Part shown: positions 37,354 to 46,420 of the stretch, piece after piece
Position numbering within the stretch: the first letter of the stretch is position 1
Layout of the letters: the number at the start of each line of letters is the position of its first letter
NCBI GenBank assembly: GCA_029261135.1
Contig: JAJDBX010000018.1
Span: 1-64,000, forward strand
Direction of reading: 5' to 3'
DNA length: 64,000 nt
Origin: Nitrospirota bacterium
GTDB taxonomy: Bacteria > Nitrospirota > Nitrospiria > SBBL01 > JAADHI01
Program-made: the position numbers and the translations under genes
Notes under the pieces: generated by a model
What the model was told of the DNA's origin: nothing
Databases searched by the model: none
What the model saw: the letters and a program-made list of their open reading frames with translations, nothing else

Positions 37354-38766
37354 TTACTGCACTTGATCATACTGACGAATATCCACAAAATGGCCTTCTA
37401 CTGCGGCTGCCGCGGCCATGACCGGACTCACGAGGTGGGTTCGTGCACCTGCACCCTGTCGTCCTTCAAAATTTCGATTTGAGGTCGATGCACAGCGTTC
37501 GCCGGGTTTCAACACATCCGGGTTCATTGCAAGGCACATGGAGCAACCCGATTCGCGCCAATCAAATCCGGCTTCCTTTAAGATGCGATCAATTCCTTCC
37601 TCCTCTGCAAGCTTCTTCACAGCTTGAGAGCCGGGAACGACCATTGCGTGCACTTTGGACGAAACCTTTTTTCCCTTCGCAAATTTTGCGACGCGACGGA
37701 GATCTTCAATTCGTGCATTGGTGCAGGAGCCGATAAAAACGTGGTCGATCTTGATCGATTCAACCGGGTCTCCCGAATGCAGTCCCATGTAAGACAAGGC
37801 GCGCTCAGCAGATTTTCGGTCATTTTCGTCGGAAAATGCCTCGAGACTTGGCACCTTTGCATCCACAGAAACAACCTGTGCTGGATTGGTTCCCCATGTG
37901 ACTTGGGGTGCAAGAAACGTTGCGTCGATTTGAGTCGTTTGATCGAAGTTTGCCCCGGGATCGGATGGCAGTGTTCGCCATTCTTCCGCCGCACGATCAA
38001 AGTCAATCGGGGCATACAAACGGTTTTTTAGAAAGGTAATTGTGGTCTCATCCGGTGCGATCATGCCGGCCCGTGCCCCGGCTTCAATCGACATATTGCA
38101 CACTGTCATGCGCTCTTCCATACTGAGCGATCGAATGGGTTCTCCGGCAAATTCGATGACGGTACCGGCGCCACCCCCGGTTCCAATTTGGCCGATGATG
38201 GAAAGGATTAAATCTTTGGCCTCAACTCCTGGGGGCCGCTTTCCATTTATGTCGATTAAAAAAGTTTTCGGTTTTTCTTGAATGAGGGATTGTGTTGCCA
38301 AGACATGTTCGACCTCACTTGTGCCGATACCAAAGGCCAGTGCGCCAAAAGCGCCGTGTGTTGAGGTGTGGCTGTCTCCGCAGACCACAGTCAATCCCGG
38401 AAGTGTCAAACCCAGATCAGGACTGATGACGTGGATGATACCCTGATGCGGACTTGAAAGGTCAAAGAGCGTTACCCCAAAGGCCCGGCAATTTTCAGAG
38501 AGCGCTTCCATCTGGCGTGCAGAGGTTTTATCTAAAATAGGCAAAGATCGGTCTGAGGTCGGCACGTTGTGATCCATCGTCGCAAAGGTGAGCTCAGGAC
38601 GACGGACAGAGCGCCCTGCAAGCCGAAGTCCTTCAAAGGCTTGAGGAGAGGTCACCTCATGAATGAGGTGGCGATCGATATAAATGAGAGAGGGTTTCCC
38701 GGGTTCTTCATGAACCACATGGGCTGCCCAGATTTTTTCAAACATTGTTTTTGGATTTTTTATCAT
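37354..38766 (-). CDS. leuC: 3-isopropylmalate dehydratase large subunit
   Basis: Aconitase-family catalytic subunit converting 2- to 3-isopropylmalate. The 470-residue protein has [45 protein letters not shown] and the 4Fe-4S ligands: one Cys in [13 protein letters not shown] and two in [13 protein letters not shown] near residues 408-411. It starts at ATG 38766, only eight bases after the FKBP gene, with no leucine-type attenuator seen. No leuA or leuB is in the window. Confidence 0.97.
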   Translation of the reverse strand: MIKNPKTMFEKIWAAHVVHEEPGKPSLIYIDRHLIHEVTSPQAFEGLRLAGRSVRRPELTFATMDHNVPTSDRSLPILDKTSARQMEALSENCRAFGVTLFDLSSPHQGIIHVISPDLGLTLPGLTVVCGDSHTSTHGAFGALAFGIGTSEVEHVLATQSLIQEKPKTFLIDINGKRPPGVEAKDLILSIIGQIGTGGGAGTVIEFAGEPIRSLSMEERMTVCNMSIEAGARAGMIAPDETTITFLKNRLYAPIDFDRAAEEWRTLPSDPGANFDQTTQIDATFLAPQVTWGTNPAQVVSVDAKVPSLEAFSDENDRKSAERALSYMGLHSGDPVESIKIDHVFIGSCTNARIEDLRRVAKFAKGKKVSSKVHAMVVPGSQAVKKLAEEEGIDRILKEAGFDWRESGCSMCLAMNPDVLKPGERCASTSNRNFEGRQGAGARTHLVSPVMAAAAAVEGHFVDIRQYDQVQ

Positions 38767-38774
38767 CGCGTTAT

Positions 38775-39191
38775 CTATTTCAGGTCAAGCAGTTCAACAT
38801 CAAAAATAAGTGTGGCATTTGGTGGAATGACACTGCCTGCACCTCTGGCCCCATATCCCAACTTTGGCGGAATGGTGAACTTTCTTTTTTCACCGACCTT
38901 CATTGAAAGAACCCCTTCATCCCATCCGCGAATCACTTGTCCCACCCCAACACGAAAAGAAAAGGGCTGCCCGCGATCTACCGAGCTGTCGAACTTTGTG
39001 CCATCTTTCAGCCAGCCGGTATAGTGAACCAGAACGTTCTGTCCTTTTTTTGGACTTGAGCCTGTGCCTTCCTTTAAAACGGTATATCGCAAGCCAGAAA
39101 CCGTTTTTGTCTCTGCGGCTTCTGCCGTGTTGGAAAAATACAATGTGCTTGCCATCATCAAAAAAAAACTTAGGAAAACTTTTAATTTCAC
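38775..39191 (-). CDS. Exported FKBP-type peptidyl-prolyl isomerase
   Basis: A 138-residue protein with a signal peptide (cleavage likely after residue 25, AEA) followed by a single FKBP domain: [42 protein letters not shown] and [22 protein letters not shown] (each split). The aromatic pocket residues are kept, so it should be an active prolyl isomerase in the periplasm. The start is GTG 39191 with GGGAGAAG upstream. It is oddly coupled to leuC, eight bases downstream. Confidence 0.93.
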   Translation of the reverse strand: MKLKVFLSFFLMMASTLYFSNTAEAAETKTVSGLRYTVLKEGTGSSPKKGQNVLVHYTGWLKDGTKFDSSVDRGQPFSFRVGVGQVIRGWDEGVLSMKVGEKRKFTIPPKLGYGARGAGSVIPPNATLIFDVELLDLK

Positions 39192-39450
39192 CTTACTTCT
39201 CCCTTAGGTCGAAAAATAATATCGGTTCATCTGAAAAATTTAGCCAGTATAGGTTGAACTCAGAATGATAATCAAGCGCAGGACTTTCAATAAATGATGT
39301 ATATTATTTTGAATATATTCCTGATCAGTGCGTCCTCAATATGTATTGACATTTTTTATGAGGAATGATACTTAATCGATGCTGAATTCTCTAAATAATC
39401 AAGCCCGTATGTAAACCGTCCCTGCTTGCTGGAGAGACTTTTTTTAAGAG

Positions 39451-42369
39451 ATGGGAACACGATTGTCCCGTAAGAAAACCATACGCATCCCTGCTGTGCT
39501 CTTGACCTGCCTCATCTTCTCTGGGTGTATTACCGAAGAAAAATCAGCCCCCAGTTCTGATATCAGCCCTGAACCTGTCTCTATTTCCGTGGCGCCGACA
39601 ACAATAACGCTGCCTTTGGGCGGGACGGAAAATTTTAGTGCATCCGTTACCGGAAGCGGCAATACCGCCGTCAATTGGAGTATCAAAGAAGGGGCTTCCG
39701 GCGGAAGCATGACAAGTAAAGGGGAGTATACTGCACCTTCTTCGGCGGGCACCTTCCAAGTGACCGCGACAAGCCAAGTTGACGCCAGTAAAAGCGCGAC
39801 AGCCACGGTCACGGTGTCTTCAATGCTTGATGTCACCTTTGGTTCCAGTGGAAAAGTGTCCACAGCCATTGGCGCCATCGACACGATTAATGCCGTGGTG
39901 ATCCAGTCTGACGGTAAAATCGTCGTGGCGGGTTCTTCATTAAACGGCAGAACCACCGACTTTTCTTTGGCCCGCTACCTGACAGACGGTAGTCTGGATC
40001 GCAGCTTTGGCAGCGATGGACTTGTTGTGACCGATTTAGGCAGCAGTGCTGAAATTAACGATATCAAAATCCAATCTGATGGTAAAATTATTGCTGGAGG
40101 AAATACCTCCAACACGAGTATTAGCGATTTTGTCTTGGCGCGATATTTAATCGATGGTAGCCTGGATAAGACTTTTGGCACCAATGCCTCAGGTAAAGTG
40201 GTGACAGCGGTCGGAATTGGGGATGATAAGCTGAATGCTTTAGCCCTTCAGTCCGACGGGAAAATCATCGCGGGAGGATATTCAGTTGTTGTTCCTGCCA
40301 GTATTGCTTCGGCGGGAAGGAATAAATTTGCGCTTGCACGATACACCACCAGTGGCGTTCTCGATACGACTTTTGATACAGACGGCATTGTCACAACGGC
40401 CATTGGCAACAAAAATGAAGCGATTTCCACCTTGGCCATTCAGAGTACAGGTGAAATTGTTGCGGGCGGTTTTTCCTCTAATGGAAGCAATAATGATTTC
40501 GCCCTTACGCGCTATACAAGCACCGGAGCGCTTGACACGACTTTTGACAGCGATGGGAAAGTGACAACTGCTCTTGGCAGTGGCAATGAAGAAATTACCG
40601 CGCTGGCCCTTCAGAGTGGGGGTGAAATTGTCGTCGCCGGCTTCTCTTCCAATGGCAGCGATAATGATTTTGCCCTAGTACGCTATACAAGTGTCGGTGC
40701 CTTGGACACTTCTTTCGACAGCGATGGAAAAGTCATCACCACAATTGGTAGTGGCAATGAGGCGATTAAAGCCTTAGCCCTCTCTGGCACGAATATCATC
40801 GTCGGTGGGTTTTCTTCCAATGGCACAAATAACGATTTCGCAGTGGCCCAATATACAAGCGCTGGTGTACTCGACACTTCTTTTGACACAGATGGAATTG
40901 TGACGACTGCAATGGGAACAGGCGTGAATGAAATCAATGGATTGGCGCTTCAATCTGGTGGTGAAATTGTTGTGGGTGGTTTTTCATCGAATGGAACACG
41001 GGTTGATTTTGCGCTCACACGATATCTCGCAACGGGGAGTTTAGACACCACGTTTGATACCGACGGAAAAGTCACAACGCTTGTCGGAGGAGGTAGCGGT
41101 GAAATAAATGCCCTTGGCATTCAATTGGATGGGAAAATTGTCTCTGCAGGATTTTCTTTTGGCATAAACAATATTAAAAACGATGATTTTTCTCTAGTCC
41201 GATACGAATCTGATGGCACAATTGATCCCACATTTAACACAGATGGCCGGGTCACCACTTCATTGGGCGGCACAACAAGTACGGATCATAATAGAATCCA
41301 TGCCTTGGCCATTCAACCTGCGGATCAAAAAATTATTGTGGCTGGGGTCTACAACAACAGTGGAAACGATGATTTTACGCTTGCAAGATATAATACGGAC
41401 GGGGCACTGGACACCAGTTTCGATACCGACGGTATTGTCCAGACACAAATTAACACCAATGCCGAAGAGATTAATGCCTTAGCCCTGCAATCCGATGGAA
41501 AGATTGTGGTCGCGGGCAGATCTTTTACAAACGATTCCATCCACTCCAGTACTCTCCACAATCCCAATGATTCCAACGATCTGCACCACGATGACAACCT
41601 CCCAAATCATCATGATATTACGCTTGCGCGCTACCTGGCTGATGGCAGCCTCGATACTGCTTTTATCTCAGATCCCCCATTTGATCAATTTGACCCGGTT
41701 GACACTCCCGGTATTGTCACAACTCCAATAGGGAAAGGCAGCTTTGCCGAGGCGATGGTCATCCAAAGTGATGGGAAAATTGTTGTTGCGGGTCACTCTA
41801 ATAGCGGAACAACCTTTGATTTTGCCCTTGTGCGGTACAATGTCAATGGCAGTCTCGATACTACTTTTGATACCGACGGCATTGTGACGACGGCGGTCGG
41901 GCCTGGACATGATTTTGCAAAAGCCCTTGCGATTCAGACAGATGGTAAAATCCTTGTTGCAGGCATGGCTTTTTTAGATTCTACCGCAGAGCAGTTTGCC
42001 CTGGTTCGATATAACTCAGACGGTAGTCTGGATACCGCGTTTGACACTGATGGAATTGTGACCACTGTCATCGGAATCGGCAGCCAGGCCTTTTCAATTG
42101 CGCTTCAAACCGACGGGAAAATTCTGCTGGGTGGATTTTCAATCAGTGCCACAAATAACCGCGATTTTACAATCGCGCGATATCTCACGGATGGGAGTCT
42201 CGATACGACCTTCGGTGTCAATGGGGTTGATATCTCTCCCTTCAGTAGCGCAATGGATGAAGTGCATGATCTCGCCATTTTGTCAGACGGCAAGATTCTC
42301 GCGGTCGGATTTTCCATCAATGGCTTTGGTGAAGATAGCGATTTTCATATTGCCCGTTTCAATCCATAA
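39451..42369 (+). CDS. Delta-60-type repeat lipoprotein with Ig-like N-terminal domain
   Basis: 972 residues. The lipoprotein signal ends FSGC (lipidated Cys26). An Ig-like domain of the Big family (about 42-125, SISVAPTTITLPLGGTENF, split) is followed by about 14 copies of the delta-60-type repeat. Each opens with a version of LDTTFDTDGIVTTAIG and contains the stretch ALQSDGKIVVAGFSSNG followed by DFALARYT. These units build beta-propellers, here probably two of seven blades. One repeat (about residues 690-722) carries a His/Asp/Asn-rich insertion. No enzyme motif is seen; surface binding or structure is the best guess. Codon-level repetition is evident along the gene. Confidence 0.85.
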   Translation: MGTRLSRKKTIRIPAVLLTCLIFSGCITEEKSAPSSDISPEPVSISVAPTTITLPLGGTENFSASVTGSGNTAVNWSIKEGASGGSMTSKGEYTAPSSAGTFQVTATSQVDASKSATATVTVSSMLDVTFGSSGKVSTAIGAIDTINAVVIQSDGKIVVAGSSLNGRTTDFSLARYLTDGSLDRSFGSDGLVVTDLGSSAEINDIKIQSDGKIIAGGNTSNTSISDFVLARYLIDGSLDKTFGTNASGKVVTAVGIGDDKLNALALQSDGKIIAGGYSVVVPASIASAGRNKFALARYTTSGVLDTTFDTDGIVTTAIGNKNEAISTLAIQSTGEIVAGGFSSNGSNNDFALTRYTSTGALDTTFDSDGKVTTALGSGNEEITALALQSGGEIVVAGFSSNGSDNDFALVRYTSVGALDTSFDSDGKVITTIGSGNEAIKALALSGTNIIVGGFSSNGTNNDFAVAQYTSAGVLDTSFDTDGIVTTAMGTGVNEINGLALQSGGEIVVGGFSSNGTRVDFALTRYLATGSLDTTFDTDGKVTTLVGGGSGEINALGIQLDGKIVSAGFSFGINNIKNDDFSLVRYESDGTIDPTFNTDGRVTTSLGGTTSTDHNRIHALAIQPADQKIIVAGVYNNSGNDDFTLARYNTDGALDTSFDTDGIVQTQINTNAEEINALALQSDGKIVVAGRSFTNDSIHSSTLHNPNDSNDLHHDDNLPNHHDITLARYLADGSLDTAFISDPPFDQFDPVDTPGIVTTPIGKGSFAEAMVIQSDGKIVVAGHSNSGTTFDFALVRYNVNGSLDTTFDTDGIVTTAVGPGHDFAKALAIQTDGKILVAGMAFLDSTAEQFALVRYNSDGSLDTAFDTDGIVTTVIGIGSQAFSIALQTDGKILLGGFSISATNNRDFTIARYLTDGSLDTTFGVNGVDISPFSSAMDEVHDLAILSDGKILAVGFSINGFGEDSDFHIARFNP

Positions 42370-42435
42370 GACCTTCCCTCATCTTAGACGGTGAGACGTC
42401 TTCAATTCCGAGGATCTATTCTATGGAGAAAGATT

Positions 42436-42942
42436 ATGCCTGAAAAAAAGAACCAGGGGGCTAAAAAGAGGAGCAGTCCGCTTATTGGCATTATCGGAGG
42501 GAGTAAGAGCGATTTCCCCATACTAGAAAACGCGGTAAAAATGCTGAAAGCCCTAAAAATTAGAAGTGAGTTGCAAGTGGTTTCTGCCCATCGGACCCCG
42601 GATCATCTTTTTAAATATGCCGAGTCCGCAGAAGAACGAGGCATCGAAGTCATTATTGCGGGAGCCGGCGGCGCGGCCCATCTTCCTGGCATGGTTGCGG
42701 CGAAAACCCATCTGCCGGTCATTGGTGTGCCCGTTCCGAGCGAACACCTTAAAGGGATGGACTCCCTCCTTTCCATTGTGCAGATGCCACGGGGGATTCC
42801 CGTCGCCACAATGGCCATTGGCGGGGCTCAAAATGCAGCGCTTTTTGCAGCGGCGATTCTTGCGCTCAAATATGATGCGATCCGTGAGCAGCTTATCGCC
42901 TATCGTACAAAACAGACCCATACTGTGCTCTCGGGAAAGTAA
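42436..42942 (+). CDS. purE: N5-carboxyaminoimidazole ribonucleotide mutase
   Basis: Class I PurE, which moves the carboxylate of N5-CAIR to C4 in purine synthesis. At 168 residues it has [16 protein letters not shown], the catalytic His in [56 protein letters not shown] and [13 protein letters not shown] 42436 has GGAGA seven bases upstream, so the longer frame from 42391 is not used. The presence of purK confirms the class I route. Confidence 0.97.
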   Translation: MPEKKNQGAKKRSSPLIGIIGGSKSDFPILENAVKMLKALKIRSELQVVSAHRTPDHLFKYAESAEERGIEVIIAGAGGAAHLPGMVAAKTHLPVIGVPVPSEHLKGMDSLLSIVQMPRGIPVATMAIGGAQNAALFAAAILALKYDAIREQLIAYRTKQTHTVLSGK

Positions 42943-42944
42943 AC

Positions 42945-44093
42945 TTGATTTGTCCCGGAAATATGATCGGGGTTCTGGGAGGCGGGCAACTCGGCACATT
43001 TTTTACCATTGCCGCAAAGCAACTGGGTTATCGTGTCTCTGTGTGGGATCCCGATCCGGAAGCCCCGGCCCATGCCTGGGCCGATCTCAGTATTCCATCC
43101 GATTTTAAAGATACGCAATCCCTTCAAGTCTTTATTAAAGAAAATAAAGCCGCAACTTATGAATGGGAAAATATTCCGCTTGAATTAGTCAAAGCGATTG
43201 AAAGTGAATGTCCAGTTCATCCGGGCAGTGCGGTGCTCTCTCGTTTGCAAAACAGGCTGAGCGAAAAAGAGTTTCTTTCAAAGCATCGCTTTCCCCACAC
43301 ATCCTATCTTCCCATATTAAAAAAAGAAGCCCTTGCGTCAGCAGGGATGGAACTGGGTTTTCCTTTTATTTGTAAAACGTCGACTGCGGGTTACGACGGC
43401 ATTGGACAATGGTTTCTAAAAAATGAGGAGGACGTCGGGGAACTGATTGCAGGACTTAAGCCTCGTAAAACAGGCTGGATTGCCGAAAAAGTGGTTCCTT
43501 TCATAAAAGAACTTTCAATCCTCGTTGCACGGAATGAACAGGGTGATGTGGTTACTTATCCCATCACAGAAAATAAACACGAAGCGGGGATTCTCCGTTA
43601 TTGCAATGTCCCTGCAAATGTTCCCCTCAGCGTTTCACAAAGAGCATCGGCGCTTGCGAGCGCGGTTTTAAAAGCGCTGGATGGGATCGGTCTTTTTTGC
43701 ATTGAACTTTTTTTATTGGAAGACGAGTGCTTTCTCATCAATGAAATTGCTCCCCGCCCTCACAACTCTGGCCACCTTACACTGGATGTCGCCAGCACGT
43801 CCCAATATGAACAACAGGTGAGGGCTGTCTGTGGACTGCCTCTTGAAAATCCCGCATTGTTGTCCCCTGCCCTCATGGTGAACCTGCTCGGTGATGATAT
43901 CAAGGTTTTGAAAAAAGAGGGCTTGCTCAAGAAACTTTTGTCCCTTCCGGGAATCAAGATCTACGATTACCGAAAGCAAGAGATTACACCACGCAGGAAA
44001 ATGGGGCATATCACGGTGACGGGTTCAGACCCGCAACAGCTCTCTGAGCGGGCAAAAGCCGTTCGCTTGATTCTCAATCAGGCCAAGAAGTAG
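42945..44093 (+). CDS. purK: N5-carboxyaminoimidazole ribonucleotide synthase
   Basis: ATP-grasp enzyme carboxylating AIR with bicarbonate. It begins near IGVLGGGQLGTFFTIAAKQL, with ATYEWENIPLE, FICKTSTAGYDGIGQW, PFIKELSILVARN, FLINEIAPRPHNSGHLTLD and a C-terminal MGHITVTG. The frame opens at TTG 42945, two bases after the purE stop; ATG 42963 is an equally good start and gives the more usual N-terminus. Convergent with the small exported gene downstream. Confidence 0.95.
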   Translation: MICPGNMIGVLGGGQLGTFFTIAAKQLGYRVSVWDPDPEAPAHAWADLSIPSDFKDTQSLQVFIKENKAATYEWENIPLELVKAIESECPVHPGSAVLSRLQNRLSEKEFLSKHRFPHTSYLPILKKEALASAGMELGFPFICKTSTAGYDGIGQWFLKNEEDVGELIAGLKPRKTGWIAEKVVPFIKELSILVARNEQGDVVTYPITENKHEAGILRYCNVPANVPLSVSQRASALASAVLKALDGIGLFCIELFLLEDECFLINEIAPRPHNSGHLTLDVASTSQYEQQVRAVCGLPLENPALLSPALMVNLLGDDIKVLKKEGLLKKLLSLPGIKIYDYRKQEITPRRKMGHITVTGSDPQQLSERAKAVRLILNQAKK

Positions 44094-44119
44094 ACTGCTC
44101 TTTCGATATTTGGCCGGTT

Positions 44120-44494
44120 TTATGGAAGGAGATTGGATATCGTAATCACCGGAAAGACCACAAAGACGGTCACGCTTGTTTGCGGTGGGTTTGGGATGGG
44201 ATAATATCGACGGCCTGTTGCCCTCAAGGTTAATGGGCCGTAATAATCTTTAGGGATTTCAATAGACCATCTAAAGGGAGATAAAGAATCCAGACTTGCT
44301 TTGACGATACCGCGTGATGTGGTCAAGAGCACACCAAAAAGTGTGGGAATATCTCCCGGATCAATGGTGACGGTGATCGTGCTGCCGGCGGTGATCATGG
44401 TGCCATTGACCAATGTCTTGAATTGAAAGGCCTGCGCAGCTGAGGCCACCATGCAAAAGGAAAAGATAAAAATGGCACCTACAATTTTTTTCAT
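44120..44494 (-). CDS. Small exported protein of unknown function
   Basis: About 124 residues. It starts at ATG 44494 with GTGGAT upstream; a GTG 12 bases earlier (44506) is possible. A clear signal peptide (MKKIVGAIFIFSFCMVASAA, cleavage after residue 22, AQA). The mature protein is all-beta in character (VNGTMITAGSTITVTIDPGD, SLDSLSPFRWSIEIPKDYYG, TVFVVFPVITI), suggesting one Ig-like or bacterial surface domain. I do not recognise a family. Confidence 0.6.
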   Translation of the reverse strand: MKKIVGAIFIFSFCMVASAAQAFQFKTLVNGTMITAGSTITVTIDPGDIPTLFGVLLTTSRGIVKASLDSLSPFRWSIEIPKDYYGPLTLRATGRRYYPIPNPPQTSVTVFVVFPVITISNLLP

Positions 44495-44861
44495 GTGTTG
44501 ATCCACGTAAAACGTTCTTTGTTAGGCATCAAAACTTACGATGCTTTATTCTCTATCACAAGGCTCAATATGTCAATTCAAGTCTTTCTTAAAGACAGCA
44601 GATTGATATCAATTCGAGGGGCGCTCACTCACAAGCGGAACCCTTTAATATAATTTCTTCATTTGTTCAATCTTACATACCCGCTTCGATCCCTTCCAAA
44701 GCATGGCTCATCGCAATCTCAAAACATAGAGCCTTGCCATTTCTTAAAATTAGACAGACATCACTGGGAAAATATAGAGTTCACTGAATACTTCTCGAGC
44801 CAATTCAGTGATTCATCTCTCAAAAGGATCAACACGATTTGTATCAGTGGGTGTGTATTGA
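44495..44861. other. Intergenic stretch with no gene seen
   Basis: About 367 bases between the small exported gene and the transposase remnants. A plus-strand frame at 44663-44914 lacks a ribosome-binding site and any recognisable sequence and runs into the remnant, so I do not call it. It may include eroded insertion-sequence ends, but no terminal inverted repeats were recognisable. Confidence 0.5.
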
Positions 44862-45298
44862 CGGATCTCAGCTGTGAACTCTCTCCCAGAGGTCCAGGCC
44901 TTCATCTGACCTAAGTTGAACATTCTCATGAGTAAATCCTTTCATCGTGGCATAAGCGGTCTTCATTGATTTGAAGCCGCGCACGGGCTTATCGAAGCGT
45001 TTCAATTTACCGTGATCCGCTTCGATAATATTGTTGAGATATTTGACTTGTCGGTGACAATAAGTTCTTAGGATACACACTTTCCTCTGTCAATTCAGGA
45101 ATGGCTTGTCCATAAGGTGGGGCCTTATCTGTATTGATGGTGCGCGGTTTAGCCCGGTCTTTTAGCCCACGCAAGGCTTTTCCCAAAACTTTTTGGCGGC
45201 TTTCGTATTCCGGGTGGATGAAAGATAGAAATCGATTGTGTCTCCTTGTTTATCGACAACACGATACAAATAGATCCAATGGCCTTTGACGGGGTCTA
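44862..45298 (-). pseudogene. Decayed IS6-family-like transposase remnant
   Basis: Read on the minus strand, three frames join to give an IS6/IS26-type DDE transposase C-terminal two-thirds: VKGHWIYLYRVVDKQGDTID, then RGLK and TINTDKAPPYGQAIPEL, then HRQVKYLNNIIEADHGKLKR, KPVRGFKSMKTAYATMKGF, then LMRMFNLGQMKAW. At least three frameshifts separate these (near 45187, 45070 and 44934), and the N-terminal third including the first catalytic Asp region is gone. Clearly non-functional. No terminal inverted repeats or target duplication were seen. Confidence 0.85.
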
Positions 45299-45317
45299 GT
45301 AAAAATGGAGCTTATTG

Positions 45318-45530
45318 TTAGGCTAATTCTGTCAAAAGTCATGTTTCCCCAAAAGTTCTTGAACTTAAATATCCAAGGTAAGAGTAACGTCATTTGATCT
45401 TATAAAACATCTAAATAGTCAACGATGTCTCCTCTTGCCTCTTCTCTTGTTTTGTAATTTTCAAAAAATACCGGTTCTGTCTTCAGGCTATCGAAAAAAC
45501 TCTCCACCACCGCGTTGTACCCCAAGGGCA
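45318..45530 (-). pseudogene. Decayed IS3-family transposase (OrfB) C-terminal remnant
   Basis: The minus strand reads YNAVVESFFDSLKTEPVFFE, NYKTREEARGDIVDYLDV, then after a frameshift FYK, SYLGYLS and LLTELA before a stop at 45318: the C-terminal end of an IS3-family integrase-type transposase, including the catalytic-Glu region (VVESFF). Further internal stops are present. It abuts the IS6-like remnant, so the region took two insertions, now both eroded. Confidence 0.8.
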
Positions 45531-45618
45531 GGTTTCGAGCTCCCGACTATTCCCTTTTCAGCTCATCCCCGGAATCATTTTATAGATCTGTCTTTTGTCT
45601 GACTGTCATAGAAAGGGA

Positions 45619-46287
45619 TTAACGTAGGCTAAAGGATAAGCCGGATCGGGCGAAGACTTTTTTTCTGAGGTTTTTTGTGGTCTTCGTTTTTTTTCGGGTG
45701 TTTTCTCGCTCTGCTTCACCGAGGTAAAATTCGTAAAAACGGAGGACTTTTTTCAAATAGTGCTCTGTTTTTTCAATTGGAGGCACCCCGCCATGCCGAG
45801 AAACCGTGCCGGGACCGGCATGATAGGCTGCAATGGCCAGTCTGAGGTCTTGATCAAAACGATCAAGTAGATAGCGTAGATAACGTGTCCCGCCGTGGAT
45901 GTTTTCTTCTGGATCGAAGGGATTTCCCAAACGCAAGTCTTCTGCTGTGCCTGGCATGAGCTGCATTAAACCCTGAGCACCCGCAGAGGAGACAGCTCTT
46001 GAATTAAAGTTGGACTCGGCCCGAATCACGGCCTTAATTAAAGCGGGTGAAAGTCCCTGTGTTTTTGAGGCTTCATTGATCAAAACCTCAATTTCTTCAC
46101 GATTGATTTTATCAGAAGCAATGGGCCCCGTTTCTTCCGGGTTCATCGGTTTAAAACGCGGATCAGTCGGAACATTGGTGAAATGGATGGTGCCAGAAGA
46201 ATCAATAAATTGGTAGATCTCCGAAGAAAGTACATTTATCGGGAGAATCAATAAGCCGAAAAAAACAAAATAACTGGGTGAACGCAT
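45619..46287 (-). CDS. Exported lytic transglycosylase (SLT domain)
   Basis: About 222 residues. Start ATG 46287 is set by GAGAGG upstream; a longer frame to 46314 contains that site. Signal peptide about 1-22, then a short DUF4124-like stretch (EIYQFIDSSGTIHFTNVPTD), then the SLT catalytic domain with the Glu in AVIRAESNFNSRAVSS, GLMQLMPGTAEDL, GGTRYLRYLLDRFD and AIAAYHAGPG. A basic tail follows. It cleaves peptidoglycan glycan strands in the periplasm. Divergent from clpB. Confidence 0.93.
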   Translation of the reverse strand: MRSPSYFVFFGLLILPINVLSSEIYQFIDSSGTIHFTNVPTDPRFKPMNPEETGPIASDKINREEIEVLINEASKTQGLSPALIKAVIRAESNFNSRAVSSAGAQGLMQLMPGTAEDLRLGNPFDPEENIHGGTRYLRYLLDRFDQDLRLAIAAYHAGPGTVSRHGGVPPIEKTEHYLKKVLRFYEFYLGEAERENTRKKTKTTKNLRKKVFARSGLSFSLR

Positions 46288-46357
46288 CTCTACCTCTCTT
46301 AAGGAAGATATCATCGGGTCGAAAACCTGTCAATTCCTTAACAAGGGATCCCTTCTC

Positions 46358-46386
46358 TTGAAACATCGCCTTATCAGGGTTATATA
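46358..46386 (+). promoter_or_regulatory. Promoter of clpB
   Basis: TTGAAA (46358-46363) and TATATA (46381-46386) are separated by 17 bases, 35 bases before clpB. Five and four or five matches to the sigma-70 boxes. The overlapping CTTGAAAC resembles a heat-shock -35 (CTTGAA), but no CCCCAT-type -10 follows, and no CIRCE inverted repeat is present. Confidence 0.5.
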
Positions 46387-46420
46387 CATAGCAGGTTCAT
46401 CAAGATAAGGAGGTGGTTTT

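Noticed and set aside
39444-39956. A 170-codon antisense frame opposite the delta-60 lipoprotein
   Set aside because: Long antisense frames here follow from the repetitive codon pattern of the real gene; no start signals.
44663-44914. An 83-codon plus-strand frame before the transposase remnants
   Set aside because: No Shine-Dalgarno, no family features, and it runs into the antisense remnant.
46340-46400. Heat-shock sigma-32 or CIRCE element before clpB
   Set aside because: CTTGAAA is present but lacks a CCCCAT-type -10 at the right distance, and no CIRCE inverted repeat is visible.
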